Shown: one piece after another, positions 18,091 through 26,067 of the stretch
Layout of the letters: every line of letters starts with the position of its first letter
Numbering within the stretch: the first letter of the stretch is position 1
NCBI GenBank assembly: GCA_002479075.1
Contig: DLLG01000010.1
Location: forward strand, 11,765 to 75,764
From: Clostridiales bacterium UBA7568
GTDB taxonomy: Bacteria; Bacillota; Clostridia; Oscillospirales; CAG-272
Reading direction: 5' to 3'
DNA length: 64,000 bases
Position numbers and translations under genes: made by a program
Notes under the pieces: generated by a model
What the model was told of the DNA's origin: nothing
The model's database searches: none
What the model saw: the letters and a program-made list of their open reading frames with translations, nothing else

Positions 18091-19930
18091 TTTCTTTGCC
18101 TCCGTCCTTGTAATACCGGCTCTGAACATCGAAAAATTCCTTGTATTTGCCGCCGAGCGCCATAAGTTCATCGTGCGTGCCCTCCTCGGCTATGACGCTG
18201 TCGTCGAGAAGGATAATTCTGTCGCAAAATCTCGTTGAAGCGAGGCGGTGAGAAATGTAAATGGACGAGCGTCCCTCCGCCATAGCGTTGTATTTTTTAT
18301 ACATATCTGCTTCGGCGATCGGGTCGAGAGCCGCCGTCGGCTCGTCGAGAATGAGCAGCGGCGCGTTTTTATAGAGCGCGCGGGCAAGCATAAGCCTTTG
18401 CGTTTCGCCGCCGGAGAGCGCAATCGCTTCCTCATAAACGTCACGCACGAGCTTTGTATCGTATTTTTCCGGAAGCGATTCTATCTTTTCGCAGAGCCCC
18501 GCTTTTTCGGCGCAGAGGCGGACAGCGTCCATATCGATGTTGCCGTCCATATTCTGCGCTATGTTCTGCGCTATCGTTGCGGCGATGATGTCAAAATCCT
18601 GAAATACTGCGGAGAAGAGCTTATAATAATCGCGGCGGTTATATTTTCTTATATCCTCGCCGTTCAGCAGAACTCTGCCCTCCGTCGGGTCATAGAAGCC
18701 GCAGATAAGACGGATGAGAGTCGTTTTTCCCGCTCCGTTCATACCGACGACGGCGAGCTTTTCTCCGGGATGAAACGTCAGATTTATGTTTTTCAGCACG
18801 TCCCTCTCTGTTTCGGGATAACGGAAACTGACATTTTCAAGCCTGATCTCGTATTTGCCGCTTGAGTCGATTTTAAGCGGCTTGCCGTCCTCAAACCTGA
18901 ATATTTCGGGATATTCAAGCAGTTCGCGGACGGTTGAAATGTCAAGGCTCTGTCTGTGAAGAGTGTTGATGTTTCCGAGTATCCATCTTACCCAGTTTGT
19001 AAAGCTGCCGAAGGCTGAAAAATAAAGGACGAATTCGGCTGCGGAAAGGTTGCCCGTAATCGCCATATTTATCAGATACACATATGCGATTCCGTTGCGG
19101 AGAAATGTGAGAACTATATCCGAAACGGAGCTTATCATATTGACATTCTGCTCCTTGCGCTTGAGGGCGAGGGTGAGATTCTGTGCCTTATCGTAAATTT
19201 CCGTAAGCCAGGGCTTTATTCCGAAAATTCGCAGATCCTTTGCGTATTCCGAGCCGGAGCCGACATTGTTTACATAATCCATTCTGCGCCCCTGCTCGGA
19301 AAACTCCGTGCGGTGTCTATATCCGAATCCGCCGACCTTCTTGTTTACAAAGAATCCGACAATCGATGTTGCAAGCACAACGGCAACGACCCAAAAATCA
19401 AGCCTTGAAAGCATTGCAAGATAAATCGCAAAGCCGAGCACGTTTTTCAGGAGCTGAACGAACGTGTTCCATATAGCTTCCGTTGCACTTCTGTTGTTGT
19501 CTGTGGCGCCCGAAGCGCTATTTGCAAGGTCGCGGAATTCTTTTTTTTCGGTGTTCGGATATGACGTTGTCATCATCTTGCCGCATATCATTCCGATGAT
19601 ATATGACCTTATTGTAATGCGCCCGTACAGCGCGTTTTCTCCGACATACGAATTTGCGCAATTCAAAAGCATCCTCGCGCCGATGAAAACAAGTATCGTG
19701 ACGAGCAGATAAGTAAGCGATTTCTGCGTTTCAACCACGGAGATGACCGCGGGAGAAATGAAAAGCGAAACAAGGCTCTGCCCCAGCGCTATGACAACCT
19801 GCGCAAGGCAGATAAAAATGACTTTCTTCTCTTTTATCCTCCAAGCCGTGCCGATCATCCAGCAGCTGTTCTGCCACATATTATATTTCGGTTTTTTGGG
19901 CTTTTCCTTTTTGATTTTTTCTTTTGCCAA
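18074..19930 (-). CDS. ABC exporter half-transporter (membrane plus ATPase), first of a pair
   Basis: The product of about 618 residues has the same layout as its partner: a Lys-rich start, six membrane helices, then an ATPase with Walker A GMNGAGKTT, signature LSGGETQRLM and Walker B LLILDEPTAALD. The best start is a TTG at 19930 preceded by GGGGGGAG; an in-frame ATG at 19972 has no ribosome-binding site and overlaps the predicted -10 box. Both ATPase sites look intact, so this is not the degenerate type of heterodimer. It is the first gene after the two-component kinase and the LytTR-like direct repeats. Confidence 0.9.
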   Translation of the reverse strand: MAKEKIKKEKPKKPKYNMWQNSCWMIGTAWRIKEKKVIFICLAQVVIALGQSLVSLFISPAVISVVETQKSLTYLLVTILVFIGARMLLNCANSYVGENALYGRITIRSYIIGMICGKMMTTSYPNTEKKEFRDLANSASGATDNNRSATEAIWNTFVQLLKNVLGFAIYLAMLSRLDFWVVAVVLATSIVGFFVNKKVGGFGYRHRTEFSEQGRRMDYVNNVGSGSEYAKDLRIFGIKPWLTEIYDKAQNLTLALKRKEQNVNMISSVSDIVLTFLRNGIAYVYLINMAITGNLSAAEFVLYFSAFGSFTNWVRWILGNINTLHRQSLDISTVRELLEYPEIFRFEDGKPLKIDSSGKYEIRLENVSFRYPETERDVLKNINLTFHPGEKLAVVGMNGAGKTTLIRLICGFYDPTEGRVLLNGEDIRKYNRRDYYKLFSAVFQDFDIIAATIAQNIAQNMDGNIDMDAVRLCAEKAGLCEKIESLPEKYDTKLVRDVYEEAIALSGGETQRLMLARALYKNAPLLILDEPTAALDPIAEADMYKKYNAMAEGRSSIYISHRLASTRFCDRIILLDDSVIAEEGTHDELMALGGKYKEFFDVQSRYYKDGGKENEEEN

Positions 19931-19967
19931 GGTGTTCTCCCCCCTTTTTGTTTTACGGTCACAGCAT

Positions 19968-20030
19968 ATCATAAAAAGAGCGATCCGGCTTATTTTTGTG
20001 ACGAATCGCTCTTATTTTGTGACGAATTGC
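19968..20030 (-). promoter_or_regulatory. LytTR-type direct repeats and -10 box upstream of the ABC exporter genes
   Basis: Two near-identical 16-bp direct repeats (minus strand GCGATTCGTCACAAAA and GCAATTCGTCACAAAA, at 19994-20009 and 20015-20030) are spaced 21 bp start to start, two helical turns. A TATGAT -10 box lies at 19968-19973 with no good -35 box, the layout of an activator-dependent promoter. LytTR regulators such as AgrA bind 9-bp direct repeats with a 21-bp period, and AlgR sites contain TTCGTC. Confidence 0.65.
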
Positions 20031-20035
20031 AAAAA

Positions 20036-20689
20036 TCACCCCTGCGGGAGCAGGATTTCGGTCGTAAAGGCGCCGTCCTCGCTGTTGCGGGAGAGGTATC
20101 CGCCGTACTTGCATACGACCTCATCTATGCTGACAAGCCCGAATCCGTGCGAGCCTTCGCGCTTTGTTGATGAAAACAGTCCGTTCTTTTTTTGCAGCTT
20201 TTTGCCCGCCGTAAAGTTTGTAAACGAGATATAAAGCTGCGTTCCTTTCATATCCATATATACCCGTATGACACGGCTCCCCTCCGGCAGGGCGACGCTC
20301 GCGTCGATTGCGTTATCGAAAAGATTGCCGATTATAACGCAGAGATCGAGATCGCTTATTTTCAGCGCAACGGGAATGTGCGCCGTCGCCTTGACTTCAA
20401 TCCCCTTTGATTTTGCAAGCGAGATCTTGCTGTTCAGAATGGCGTCTGCCATAGCGTTGCCCGTTTTTATGACTGTATCGACGGTATTCAGATCCGTATC
20501 CAGCTCGTCGAGATACTTCTTTATTGCGTCCATATCGCCCTTTGCCGCATATGCTTTCAGCACGCCTATGTGGTTGCGATAGTCGTGGCGCCAGCGGCGC
20601 ATCTGCTTATACATCGTCTCGACCTCGGCATAATGCGTTTCGATAAGCTCTCTCTGATATTCCGCAATTCTTTTATCGTTTTTTCTCAT
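20036..20689 (-). CDS. GHKL-type sensor kinase, cytoplasmic part only (AgrC/VirS-like)
   Basis: The product of about 217 residues has the phospho-acceptor motif RHDYRNH near residue 35, the ATP-binding N box NLFDNAIDAS and the glycine box HGFGLVSID. It lacks the usual N-terminal bundle of sensor membrane helices, so it is short for the family and may take its signal from another protein. I prefer the ATG at 20689, which has GAGG upstream; a TTG at 20704 would overlap the regulator's stop. It forms a two-gene operon with the LytTR regulator. Confidence 0.87.
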   Translation of the reverse strand: MRKNDKRIAEYQRELIETHYAEVETMYKQMRRWRHDYRNHIGVLKAYAAKGDMDAIKKYLDELDTDLNTVDTVIKTGNAMADAILNSKISLAKSKGIEVKATAHIPVALKISDLDLCVIIGNLFDNAIDASVALPEGSRVIRVYMDMKGTQLYISFTNFTAGKKLQKKNGLFSSTKREGSHGFGLVSIDEVVCKYGGYLSRNSEDGAFTTEILLPQG

Positions 20690-20700
20690 TTTTCTCTGCC

Positions 20701-21399
20701 TCAATTCATCGCGATTATCGCGCGGTTGATAGCCTCATATGCGCCCCGCGGCAGGGGAACCTCATCCCCGCCCGCAAGATAAACGCAGGTTTTTGTCGTC
20801 CGGCGGACGTAATCAAGGTTGATTATGCTTTGCCTGCCTGTCCGGAAGAATCTTCCGTCCAGCTCCTTTTCGATCTCCGAAAGCGTCTTTCGGACGGTTA
20901 TCTCCCGCTTTGCGTGAATAGTTATATCGTTTTTGCAGACATCGATATATTTTATCTCCCGTATCGGTATGCGGAAGGTCTCTTCCTCTGTCCTGACGGT
21001 CAGCGTTTTTTCGTCCTTTTTGATCTTGACAGCCGCGCGATCGAGCACCTCAAACAGCTTTTCGGCTTTGAGAGGCTTCATAAGGTAATGAAGCGCCGCA
21101 ACGTCGTACCCCTCGCTTATATAATCCGAATAGCCCGTTATAAAAACTATCTGAACCGTCTCGCTCTTTTTCCGCACCTGCTTTGCAAGCGCAACTCCGT
21201 CCGTCTCGCCCATTTCAATGTCCAGAAGGAGAATATCAAAATCGTTTTCCTCTTCGAAATCGAAAAGAAAGCTCTCCGCGTCTTTATATGTTTTTATCTT
21301 TATGCTGTGACCGTTTTCCTTCGCCCAGCTTGCCGTCAGCGTTTCTGTCAGCGTCACCTGCGCCGGATCGTCATCGCAAATGCCGATTTTAAGATTCAT
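20701..21399 (-). CDS. LytTR-family response regulator
   Basis: The 232-residue protein has a receiver domain with the acidic pocket ICDDDP and the phospho-acceptor Asp60 in LLLDIEMGETDG. The C-terminal LytTR DNA-binding domain (about 130-232) contains VRTEEETFRIPIREIKYIDV and FFRTGRQSIINLDYV. Such regulators bind paired direct repeats. I chose the ATG at 21399, which follows GGGAGGAG; the frame to 21438 lacks this. It is the first gene of the operon with the GHKL kinase, and the two ABC exporter genes lie just downstream. Confidence 0.93.
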   Translation of the reverse strand: MNLKIGICDDDPAQVTLTETLTASWAKENGHSIKIKTYKDAESFLFDFEEENDFDILLLDIEMGETDGVALAKQVRKKSETVQIVFITGYSDYISEGYDVAALHYLMKPLKAEKLFEVLDRAAVKIKKDEKTLTVRTEEETFRIPIREIKYIDVCKNDITIHAKREITVRKTLSEIEKELDGRFFRTGRQSIINLDYVRRTTKTCVYLAGGDEVPLPRGAYEAINRAIIAMN

Positions 21400-21442
21400 A
21401 AAGACTCCTCCCGTTTTTTCATTGCCGCAATTGCGCATTTGT

Positions 21443-21471
21443 ATTATAGCATATTTTCGTCAAAATCTCAA
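21443..21471 (-). promoter_or_regulatory. Promoter of the LytTR/GHKL operon
   Basis: TTGAGA and a perfect TATAAT are 17 bp apart on the minus strand. A single TTTTGACGAAAAT sequence lies in the spacer. Confidence 0.7.
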
Positions 21472-21548
21472 GGCGACGTTATAATAAACGGATAAAAACT
21501 GAATTTCGACTTCGTTTTCAGAGTATAAATCCGTTTTCAAAAGGGAAC

Positions 21549-21571
21549 AGCCGCACCCGAAGGCGCGGCTG
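21549..21571 (-). terminator. Weak terminator-like hairpin after the small membrane protein
   Basis: Arms AGCCGC and GCGGCT enclose a TTCG-type loop, followed on the minus strand by GTTCCCTTTT. The U tract is imperfect. Confidence 0.45.
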
Positions 21572-21578
21572 ATTATAT

Positions 21579-21845
21579 TTAAGTGTCCGGCTTTTGTTTT
21601 TTTCGCGGAGGTACCAAAAGAATTATGACCGTACATACCGCCGCTGCCGAAAATGAAAGGAACGCAGGCTTTTTCAGAACAACTGCAAATATTATTCCGC
21701 AAGCAACGCAAAGAATCATACTTGCTATCCCCAAGATGAGCTTCTTCTTTACTATTGCTATTGCCAGCGGAACGGCTCCGCATAAGCCGCCGATAAAAAA
21801 TCCTCCGATGATTCCGGTTAAAATCAAAAATGTGTTTTCATCCAT
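21579..21845 (-). CDS. Small hydrophobic membrane protein, unknown function
   Basis: The 88-residue product has three probable membrane helices (about 6-30, 35-52 and 60-80) and a basic C-terminal tail (PPRKKQKPDT). No family is recognised. GAGG lies about 12 bases before the ATG, and a promoter-like TTGCAA-17-TATAGT lies at 21982-22010. It stands at the edge of the accessory zone. It could be a non-functional frame, but its membrane-protein composition makes it likely real. Confidence 0.5.
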   Translation of the reverse strand: MDENTFLILTGIIGGFFIGGLCGAVPLAIAIVKKKLILGIASMILCVACGIIFAVVLKKPAFLSFSAAAVCTVIILLVPPRKKQKPDT

Positions 21846-22245
21846 AAAATAAGTTACCTCAATGTTATGAAATTGTGCGGCTGAGCGCTATGGTGCCGGG
21901 TATTTTGCCCGTAATAATGTCCGCATTTATGAATCCGCGCATATAGAACAAGCAGTTTGCGCCTGCCACAGCACCGTTATGACTATATCACATTCCGACG
22001 GGATTTGCAAGAGAAAAAACGACCGCCAATACGCAATACCTTTGGATCTGCCCTGTTTTTGTGCTTGTAATCGGTCGAAAAATAATATATAATGTAGATG
22101 TGCCGGTGTATCTGCATATATGATAAAAAACAGACGGAGACAAAAAAGATTAAGCTGCCTGCCGATTGCGAAATGAAAAGAAAAAAGCCGACCGCAAAGG
22201 CATAAAAATGTAAAGCAAGGCAGGCAAAGAAACGAGGCAAATTTT
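21846..22245. other. Gene-free stretch of 400 bp between the small membrane protein and the NUDIX gene
   Basis: It holds two divergent promoter-like sequences: TTGCAA-17-TATAGT on the minus strand (21982-22010) and TTGTAA-17-TATAAT on the plus strand (22065-22093). No coding frame or RNA gene is recognised in the rest. Confidence 0.5.
22065..22093 (+). promoter_or_regulatory. Predicted promoter of the NUDIX gene
   Basis: TTGTAA and TATAAT are 17 bp apart. The leader to the NUDIX start would be about 145 nt. Confidence 0.55.
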
Positions 22246-22632
22246 ATGACCGAAGTAGTAGCGGCTCTCATTTGGGAGGGCGACAAATTTATGATCTGCC
22301 AGCGCCCGGCGCATAAGGCGAGAGGGTTCCTTTGGGAGTTTGTCGGAGGCAAGGTCGAACCAGGCGAAACGAAAGAGCAGGCACTCATCAGGGAATGCAG
22401 GGAGGAGCTTGCCGTCACGCTTTCAGTCGGCGACGTGTTTATGGATGTGGTTCACGAGTATCCGGATTTGACGGTGCATCTGACGCTGTTCAACGCCGCT
22501 ATCTCCGACGGTGTTCCGCAAAAATTGGAGCACAACGATATTCTCTGGATCACGCCGAGCGAAATCCCGAACTATGCTTTCTGCCCGGCAGATGAGGAAA
22601 TATTGAAGAAAATCGTTGAGACCTGCAAATAA
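22246..22632 (+). CDS. NUDIX hydrolase, MutT-like
   Basis: The 128-residue protein has a complete Nudix box from Gly35 (GGKVEPGE) to REUxEE (RECREEL, residues 49-55), the Mg2+-binding site of NUDIX pyrophosphohydrolases. The opening VVAALIWEGDKFMICQRP and the length match MutT-type enzymes that remove 8-oxo-dGTP from the nucleotide pool. Substrate specificity is not certain. It lies upstream of a putative AlkZ-like DNA glycosylase on the same strand, which would fit a role in DNA damage control. Confidence 0.9.
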   Translation: MTEVVAALIWEGDKFMICQRPAHKARGFLWEFVGGKVEPGETKEQALIRECREELAVTLSVGDVFMDVVHEYPDLTVHLTLFNAAISDGVPQKLEHNDILWITPSEIPNYAFCPADEEILKKIVETCK

Positions 22633-22765
22633 TTATTGGGGTTGCGCGTGGCGAAGATGCGCGGAAGAACGGATATATCCGAAGCGAAAACAAAGATTTG
22701 AGTCTGGCGGAGAATATTCCGCAAGAAACGAACATCCGGGTTTATTTGATTGAAAGGAAAAAATT

Positions 22766-23824
22766 ATGACGCTTGAAGAACTGAAAATCCGTCAAATGAC
22801 GAACCAATATCTGCTCGCTCCTGCGGACAAGTTGACCGTGGCGCGCGACCTCTGCGGTGTGCAGGCGCAATTTATGACAAACGCTTTGCACTCCCTTAAA
22901 ATCCGCACAAACGACTATGACGAGCAGACCGTCGCAGACGGGCTTGTGAAAAACTGGTCTGTGCGCGGCACGGTTCACGTGTTTGCCGAAAGCGATCTGC
23001 CGCTGTTCCTCTGGTGCAACAACGGTGCGGATTATCGCAAAAACGAATGGCAGGGATATTCCTTTATGAAAAATCAGCGCCTGTGCTGGGCTTTGACGCC
23101 CGAACGGCAGAAATATCTTGCTGATATCATTCTTGCGGCGGTTGCGGAGAGGGCGTATACGCGCGACGAGCTGAAGGAGCTTTGCCGTGCAAACGGGATG
23201 ACAAAAATCGAAGAGGATTGTATGTTTGAGTCATGGGGCGGAGGTATAAGAGAACTTTGCGTGCGTGGCTTTATGAACTACACCGTGCAGGAGAAAAAGC
23301 AGTATATCGCTTCACCAGAGTTTTCTCCGATTCCCGATGAAGAAGCAAAGTTTGAGATAGCGCGGCGGTATTTTACGAATATCGCCCCGGCGACGATACA
23401 CGACGCTATGTATTATACGGGCGCAAAACAGGCGGAGGTCAAGAATTGGCTTCGGAATTTGCCTGTCGAGTCGTTTGCCTTCGGCGGCAGGACATATTAT
23501 TACATACCGAACGGAAAAACATACGACCGGGACATTCCGCATTGCATTTTCCTTGCAGGGTTTGACCAGCTTATGCTCGGGTATCAGAAAAAGGAAAGTA
23601 TCTATTTAAAGCCCGAATATCTGCGCGGCGTATTCAATCTTGCGGGTATTGTTATGCCGCCCCTGCTCCTCGACGGCGATGTGGCGGGAATATGGAAAAA
23701 CAAAAACGGAAAACTCGAAATCAAGTGCTTCCGCAGCCTTTCGCAAGCCGAAAAGAGCTATATAGAGCAGGCGGCAGATAAGCTTTGGGGCGATATAAAA
23801 GCAATAAAATATGTTGAGGGATGA
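22766..23824 (+). CDS. AlkZ-like winged-helix DNA-binding protein (putative DNA glycosylase)
   Basis: The 352-residue product matches the HTH_42/AlkZ-YcaQ family of tandem winged-helix proteins. It has the Gln-x-Gln motif in GVQAQF (Gln33 and Gln35), which corresponds to the catalytic QxQ residues of AlkZ, and a typical SVRGTVHVF segment near residue 70. AlkZ enzymes excise bulky alkylated bases or unhook interstrand crosslinks, often next to toxin biosynthesis genes; none is seen here. AAAGGAAA lies before the ATG. The frame of a decayed YdeI-like gene starts at its 3' end. Confidence 0.82.
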   Translation: MTLEELKIRQMTNQYLLAPADKLTVARDLCGVQAQFMTNALHSLKIRTNDYDEQTVADGLVKNWSVRGTVHVFAESDLPLFLWCNNGADYRKNEWQGYSFMKNQRLCWALTPERQKYLADIILAAVAERAYTRDELKELCRANGMTKIEEDCMFESWGGGIRELCVRGFMNYTVQEKKQYIASPEFSPIPDEEAKFEIARRYFTNIAPATIHDAMYYTGAKQAEVKNWLRNLPVESFAFGGRTYYYIPNGKTYDRDIPHCIFLAGFDQLMLGYQKKESIYLKPEYLRGVFNLAGIVMPPLLLDGDVAGIWKNKNGKLEIKCFRSLSQAEKSYIEQAADKLWGDIKAIKYVEG

Positions 23825-23950
23825 TAGCATTTTTTACGTCGCCGACCGCGCCGAATGGCGGGAGTGGCTTTGAGAGCACTTTGAAACCGAAAAAGAAGTT
23901 TGGTCTGTGTTTCCGATGAAGGAGCCGGGCGAGGCGGGGAGATCAGTGCC
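23814..23950 (+). pseudogene. Remnant of a YdeI/OmdA-like gene
   Basis: In the frame starting at TTG 23814 the translation runs SIFYVADRAEWREWL, then an in-frame TGA at 23871, then EHFETEKEVWSVFPMKEPG. This resembles the N-terminus of the YdeI/bacteriocin-protection family (FY-x-DRAEWR-x-WL then TEKEVW). Nothing family-like follows after about 23950, so the rest has been lost. The remainder to 24016 holds no recognisable gene. Confidence 0.6.
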
Positions 23951-24016
23951 CGCTGACACGTCTCCTTTGGGTTGATTTTCTCTCGTAGCGGTTGGAATCA
24001 CTCTCCCGATAATATC

Positions 24017-24045
24017 TGTACATTTTTCAAAATTGCTGATATAAT
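24017..24045 (+). promoter_or_regulatory. Predicted promoter of the first XRE regulator
   Basis: TGTACA and a perfect TATAAT are 17 bp apart, upstream of the start at 24099. Confidence 0.45.
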
Positions 24046-24098
24046 AAGATTGCAGTTGACTGAAAAATGAAGTAACAAAGTAGGGGGAGCGATAAAAT

Positions 24099-24875
24099 AT
24101 GAAAACATTCGGAGAAAAAATAGCCGAGCTTCGCAGAGAAAGAGGTCTTACGCAGGAAAATCTTGCGGGAATCATCGGTATATCGTCGCAGGCAATTTCG
24201 AAATGGGAAAACAACGCGACTATGCCCGATATTATGTTCCTTCCGATCATAGCGGATACGTTTGGAGTGACGATTGACGAGCTTTTCGGAATCAGGCACA
24301 AAACGCAGAAAAAGCCGATCGGTTGCGAAGAAACCCCTATGGCGGTTTACGAGCAGATACTGAATAATATGTGGAGATCGGAGGACAATGACGATTTTGC
24401 GGAAAGGGCGGAAGCCCAATTTTCGAAAAATCCGTATATGCACAGCGGACTCGTTTCTTCCGTTTCCGGCGCGGTATATGCAAACAAGGACATTGCTCTT
24501 GCGTATCTTCCGAGCGATGAAGAATCTTTGAAACTACTTGAAAGTGAAGAGGCGGCAGAGCTTCTGAAGGTCATTTCGGACAAAAATGTGCGTCTTGTGC
24601 TTGCGTATCAATTTATGAACCGGTACAATGCGTTTACGGCGGCGTCCGTCGCCGCGAAGGTTGGAATATCCGAAGAAGAAGCAAAAATCGCCCTTGAAAA
24701 GCTGGTTCGCTGTAATCTGACTATGGTAAAGAATGTCGACGCGGGCTTTGAAGAAATGTTGAAGATATATCAGGCATTCGGAACGTATAAGCTGCCTTTG
24801 CTTTTGTTCCCGCTTTTTTCGCTTGCAGATCGTCTGGCACATTACAGAGACAGCTGGTGCGGTTTCAAAGCATAA
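24099..24875 (+). CDS. XRE-family helix-turn-helix regulator (1)
   Basis: The 258-residue protein has a textbook XRE DNA-binding domain at residues 1-65 (LRRERGLTQENLAGIIGIS, then QAISKWENN). The C-terminal part has an EEAAELLKVISDKN region followed by an ISEEEAKIALEKLVRCNL segment that looks like a second winged helix. No kinase or peptidase motif is seen. GGGGGAG lies before the ATG and its own terminator is at 24926. It is one of three XRE genes within 3 kb. Confidence 0.85.
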   Translation: MKTFGEKIAELRRERGLTQENLAGIIGISSQAISKWENNATMPDIMFLPIIADTFGVTIDELFGIRHKTQKKPIGCEETPMAVYEQILNNMWRSEDNDDFAERAEAQFSKNPYMHSGLVSSVSGAVYANKDIALAYLPSDEESLKLLESEEAAELLKVISDKNVRLVLAYQFMNRYNAFTAASVAAKVGISEEEAKIALEKLVRCNLTMVKNVDAGFEEMLKIYQAFGTYKLPLLLFPLFSLADRLAHYRDSWCGFKA

Positions 24876-24925
24876 CAGGGGCAAACAGGCGTATTCTAAA
24901 AGGGAAGACGGAAAAAATACAGAAG

Positions 24926-24956
24926 AGCATCGGGATAATACCGATGCTTTTTTCTA
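24926..24956 (+). terminator. Terminator of XRE regulator 1
   Basis: The stem GCATCGG-GATAATA-CCGATGC is followed by TTTTTTC. Confidence 0.85.
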
Positions 24957-24957
24957 T

Positions 24958-24985
24958 GAAAAAGCCCCGCCGGAGCGGGGCAAAC
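24958..24985 (-). terminator. Terminator of XRE regulator 2
   Basis: On the minus strand GCCCCGC-TCCG-GCGGGGC is followed by a T run. It abuts the terminator of the converging gene. Confidence 0.8.
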
Positions 24986-24991
24986 TGAATT

Positions 24992-25780
24992 TTATTTACT
25001 TGCTCTTTTTCGAATTCCGAGAACAAAATCGCTTTCTTTTCCTTCAAAGAGTATATCCAAAATTTTTGGTATTTTATCTTTGTATTTTGGATTATCTTCG
25101 GTTTCGGAAAGAGCCGTCAAATGATATGATAAAAGCCAAGCGAGCGGCTCTATTGCTGATTTTGCAATCCGGTTTTTCTCTTTTTTGTCTTTCAGGATGT
25201 ACACCAATGCGGTTTCCCTTGTCTTGTACAGGTTCGGTAATTTGTCGGCATATTCTATAGCCTTTTCATAGTTGCCATATCTGTAATAGGCATCGGATAT
25301 GTTGCAAAGTGTTGCGCCTCTTACTTCCGAATCATCGCAGTAATTCAAAATCCGCTCTTGAATTATAATAGACTCTTTTAAGAATTTCTGTTTTTCTTCT
25401 TTAGTTCCGTCAAGCTTTTCGAGCGAAGTAGACAGTTGAAAGAGCAGAAGCGCATTATCCGGATATACCTTCAAAGCATCGCGCATAAGAGCTACATTTT
25501 CTTTGTGTTTTCCCTGTGCCCTGTTTTCAGCCCATTTTTGATTAATTTCATCAAGTTTGCTTGCGGAAGCTATCTCATCCATACCTATCAGCTCGTCAAC
25601 AGATACCCCGAAATAATTTGCAAGAGCAGGCAGCATTGTTATATCGGGATAACCGTCGCCGCGTTCCCATTTGCTGATTGCCTGATATGAAATTCCGAGA
25701 TGGGTTGCAACTTCTTCCTGCGTAAGGTCTCTGCTACGGCGTAATTTCTTTAATTTTTCGCCAATCATAAGTTCTATCAT
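24992..25780 (-). CDS. XRE-family helix-turn-helix regulator (2)
   Basis: The 262-residue protein has an XRE domain at the N-terminus (LRRSRDLTQEEVATHLGIS, QAISKWERG) and a helical C-terminal region that looks like TPR repeats (about 100-230), a layout used for peptide- or partner-sensing regulators. I chose the ATG at 25780 because GGAGGG is just upstream; another ATG four codons on is possible. The frame to 25864 reads through the promoter. It is divergent from XRE regulator 3, and both appear more AT-rich than the flanking housekeeping genes. Confidence 0.85.
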   Translation of the reverse strand: MIELMIGEKLKKLRRSRDLTQEEVATHLGISYQAISKWERGDGYPDITMLPALANYFGVSVDELIGMDEIASASKLDEINQKWAENRAQGKHKENVALMRDALKVYPDNALLLFQLSTSLEKLDGTKEEKQKFLKESIIIQERILNYCDDSEVRGATLCNISDAYYRYGNYEKAIEYADKLPNLYKTRETALVYILKDKKEKNRIAKSAIEPLAWLLSYHLTALSETEDNPKYKDKIPKILDILFEGKESDFVLGIRKRASK

Positions 25781-26067
25781 ATACCCTCCGTTTTTGACTT
25801 TTATTCCGACGCGTCTGAGTAAATTATAGGGTATCAGGCAGGAAAAAAACAATAACCGCAACATAGACAGGGCTCAACTAATTGTAGAAATTTTCTACGG
25901 TTGCGGCAAATTGATAACTTTCCGATAACTCTTTAGGCTTCTGCCAGACATACTTCCACCACCGGTTTAGATGTTCAACCGAGATTCAACAGATTGGTTA
26001 TTGTGTTTGCTGCGCACTTTCTTTATACTATTGTTGTAGCTACAAAGTATAATTGCAGGAGGAAAAT
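25781..26067. promoter_or_regulatory. Divergent control region between XRE regulators 2 and 3
   Basis: It holds a minus-strand promoter (TTGTTT-18-TATAAT, 25823-25852), a perfect odd dyad GTAGAAA-T-TTTCTAC at 25884-25898, and a perfect 12-bp palindrome TTGTAGCTACAA at 26034-26045. The latter is flanked by ATACT/AGTAT arms and overlaps a TATAAT box (26048-26053) before the regulator 3 start. The two dyads share a GTAG/CTAC half and are likely operators. Confidence 0.55.
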
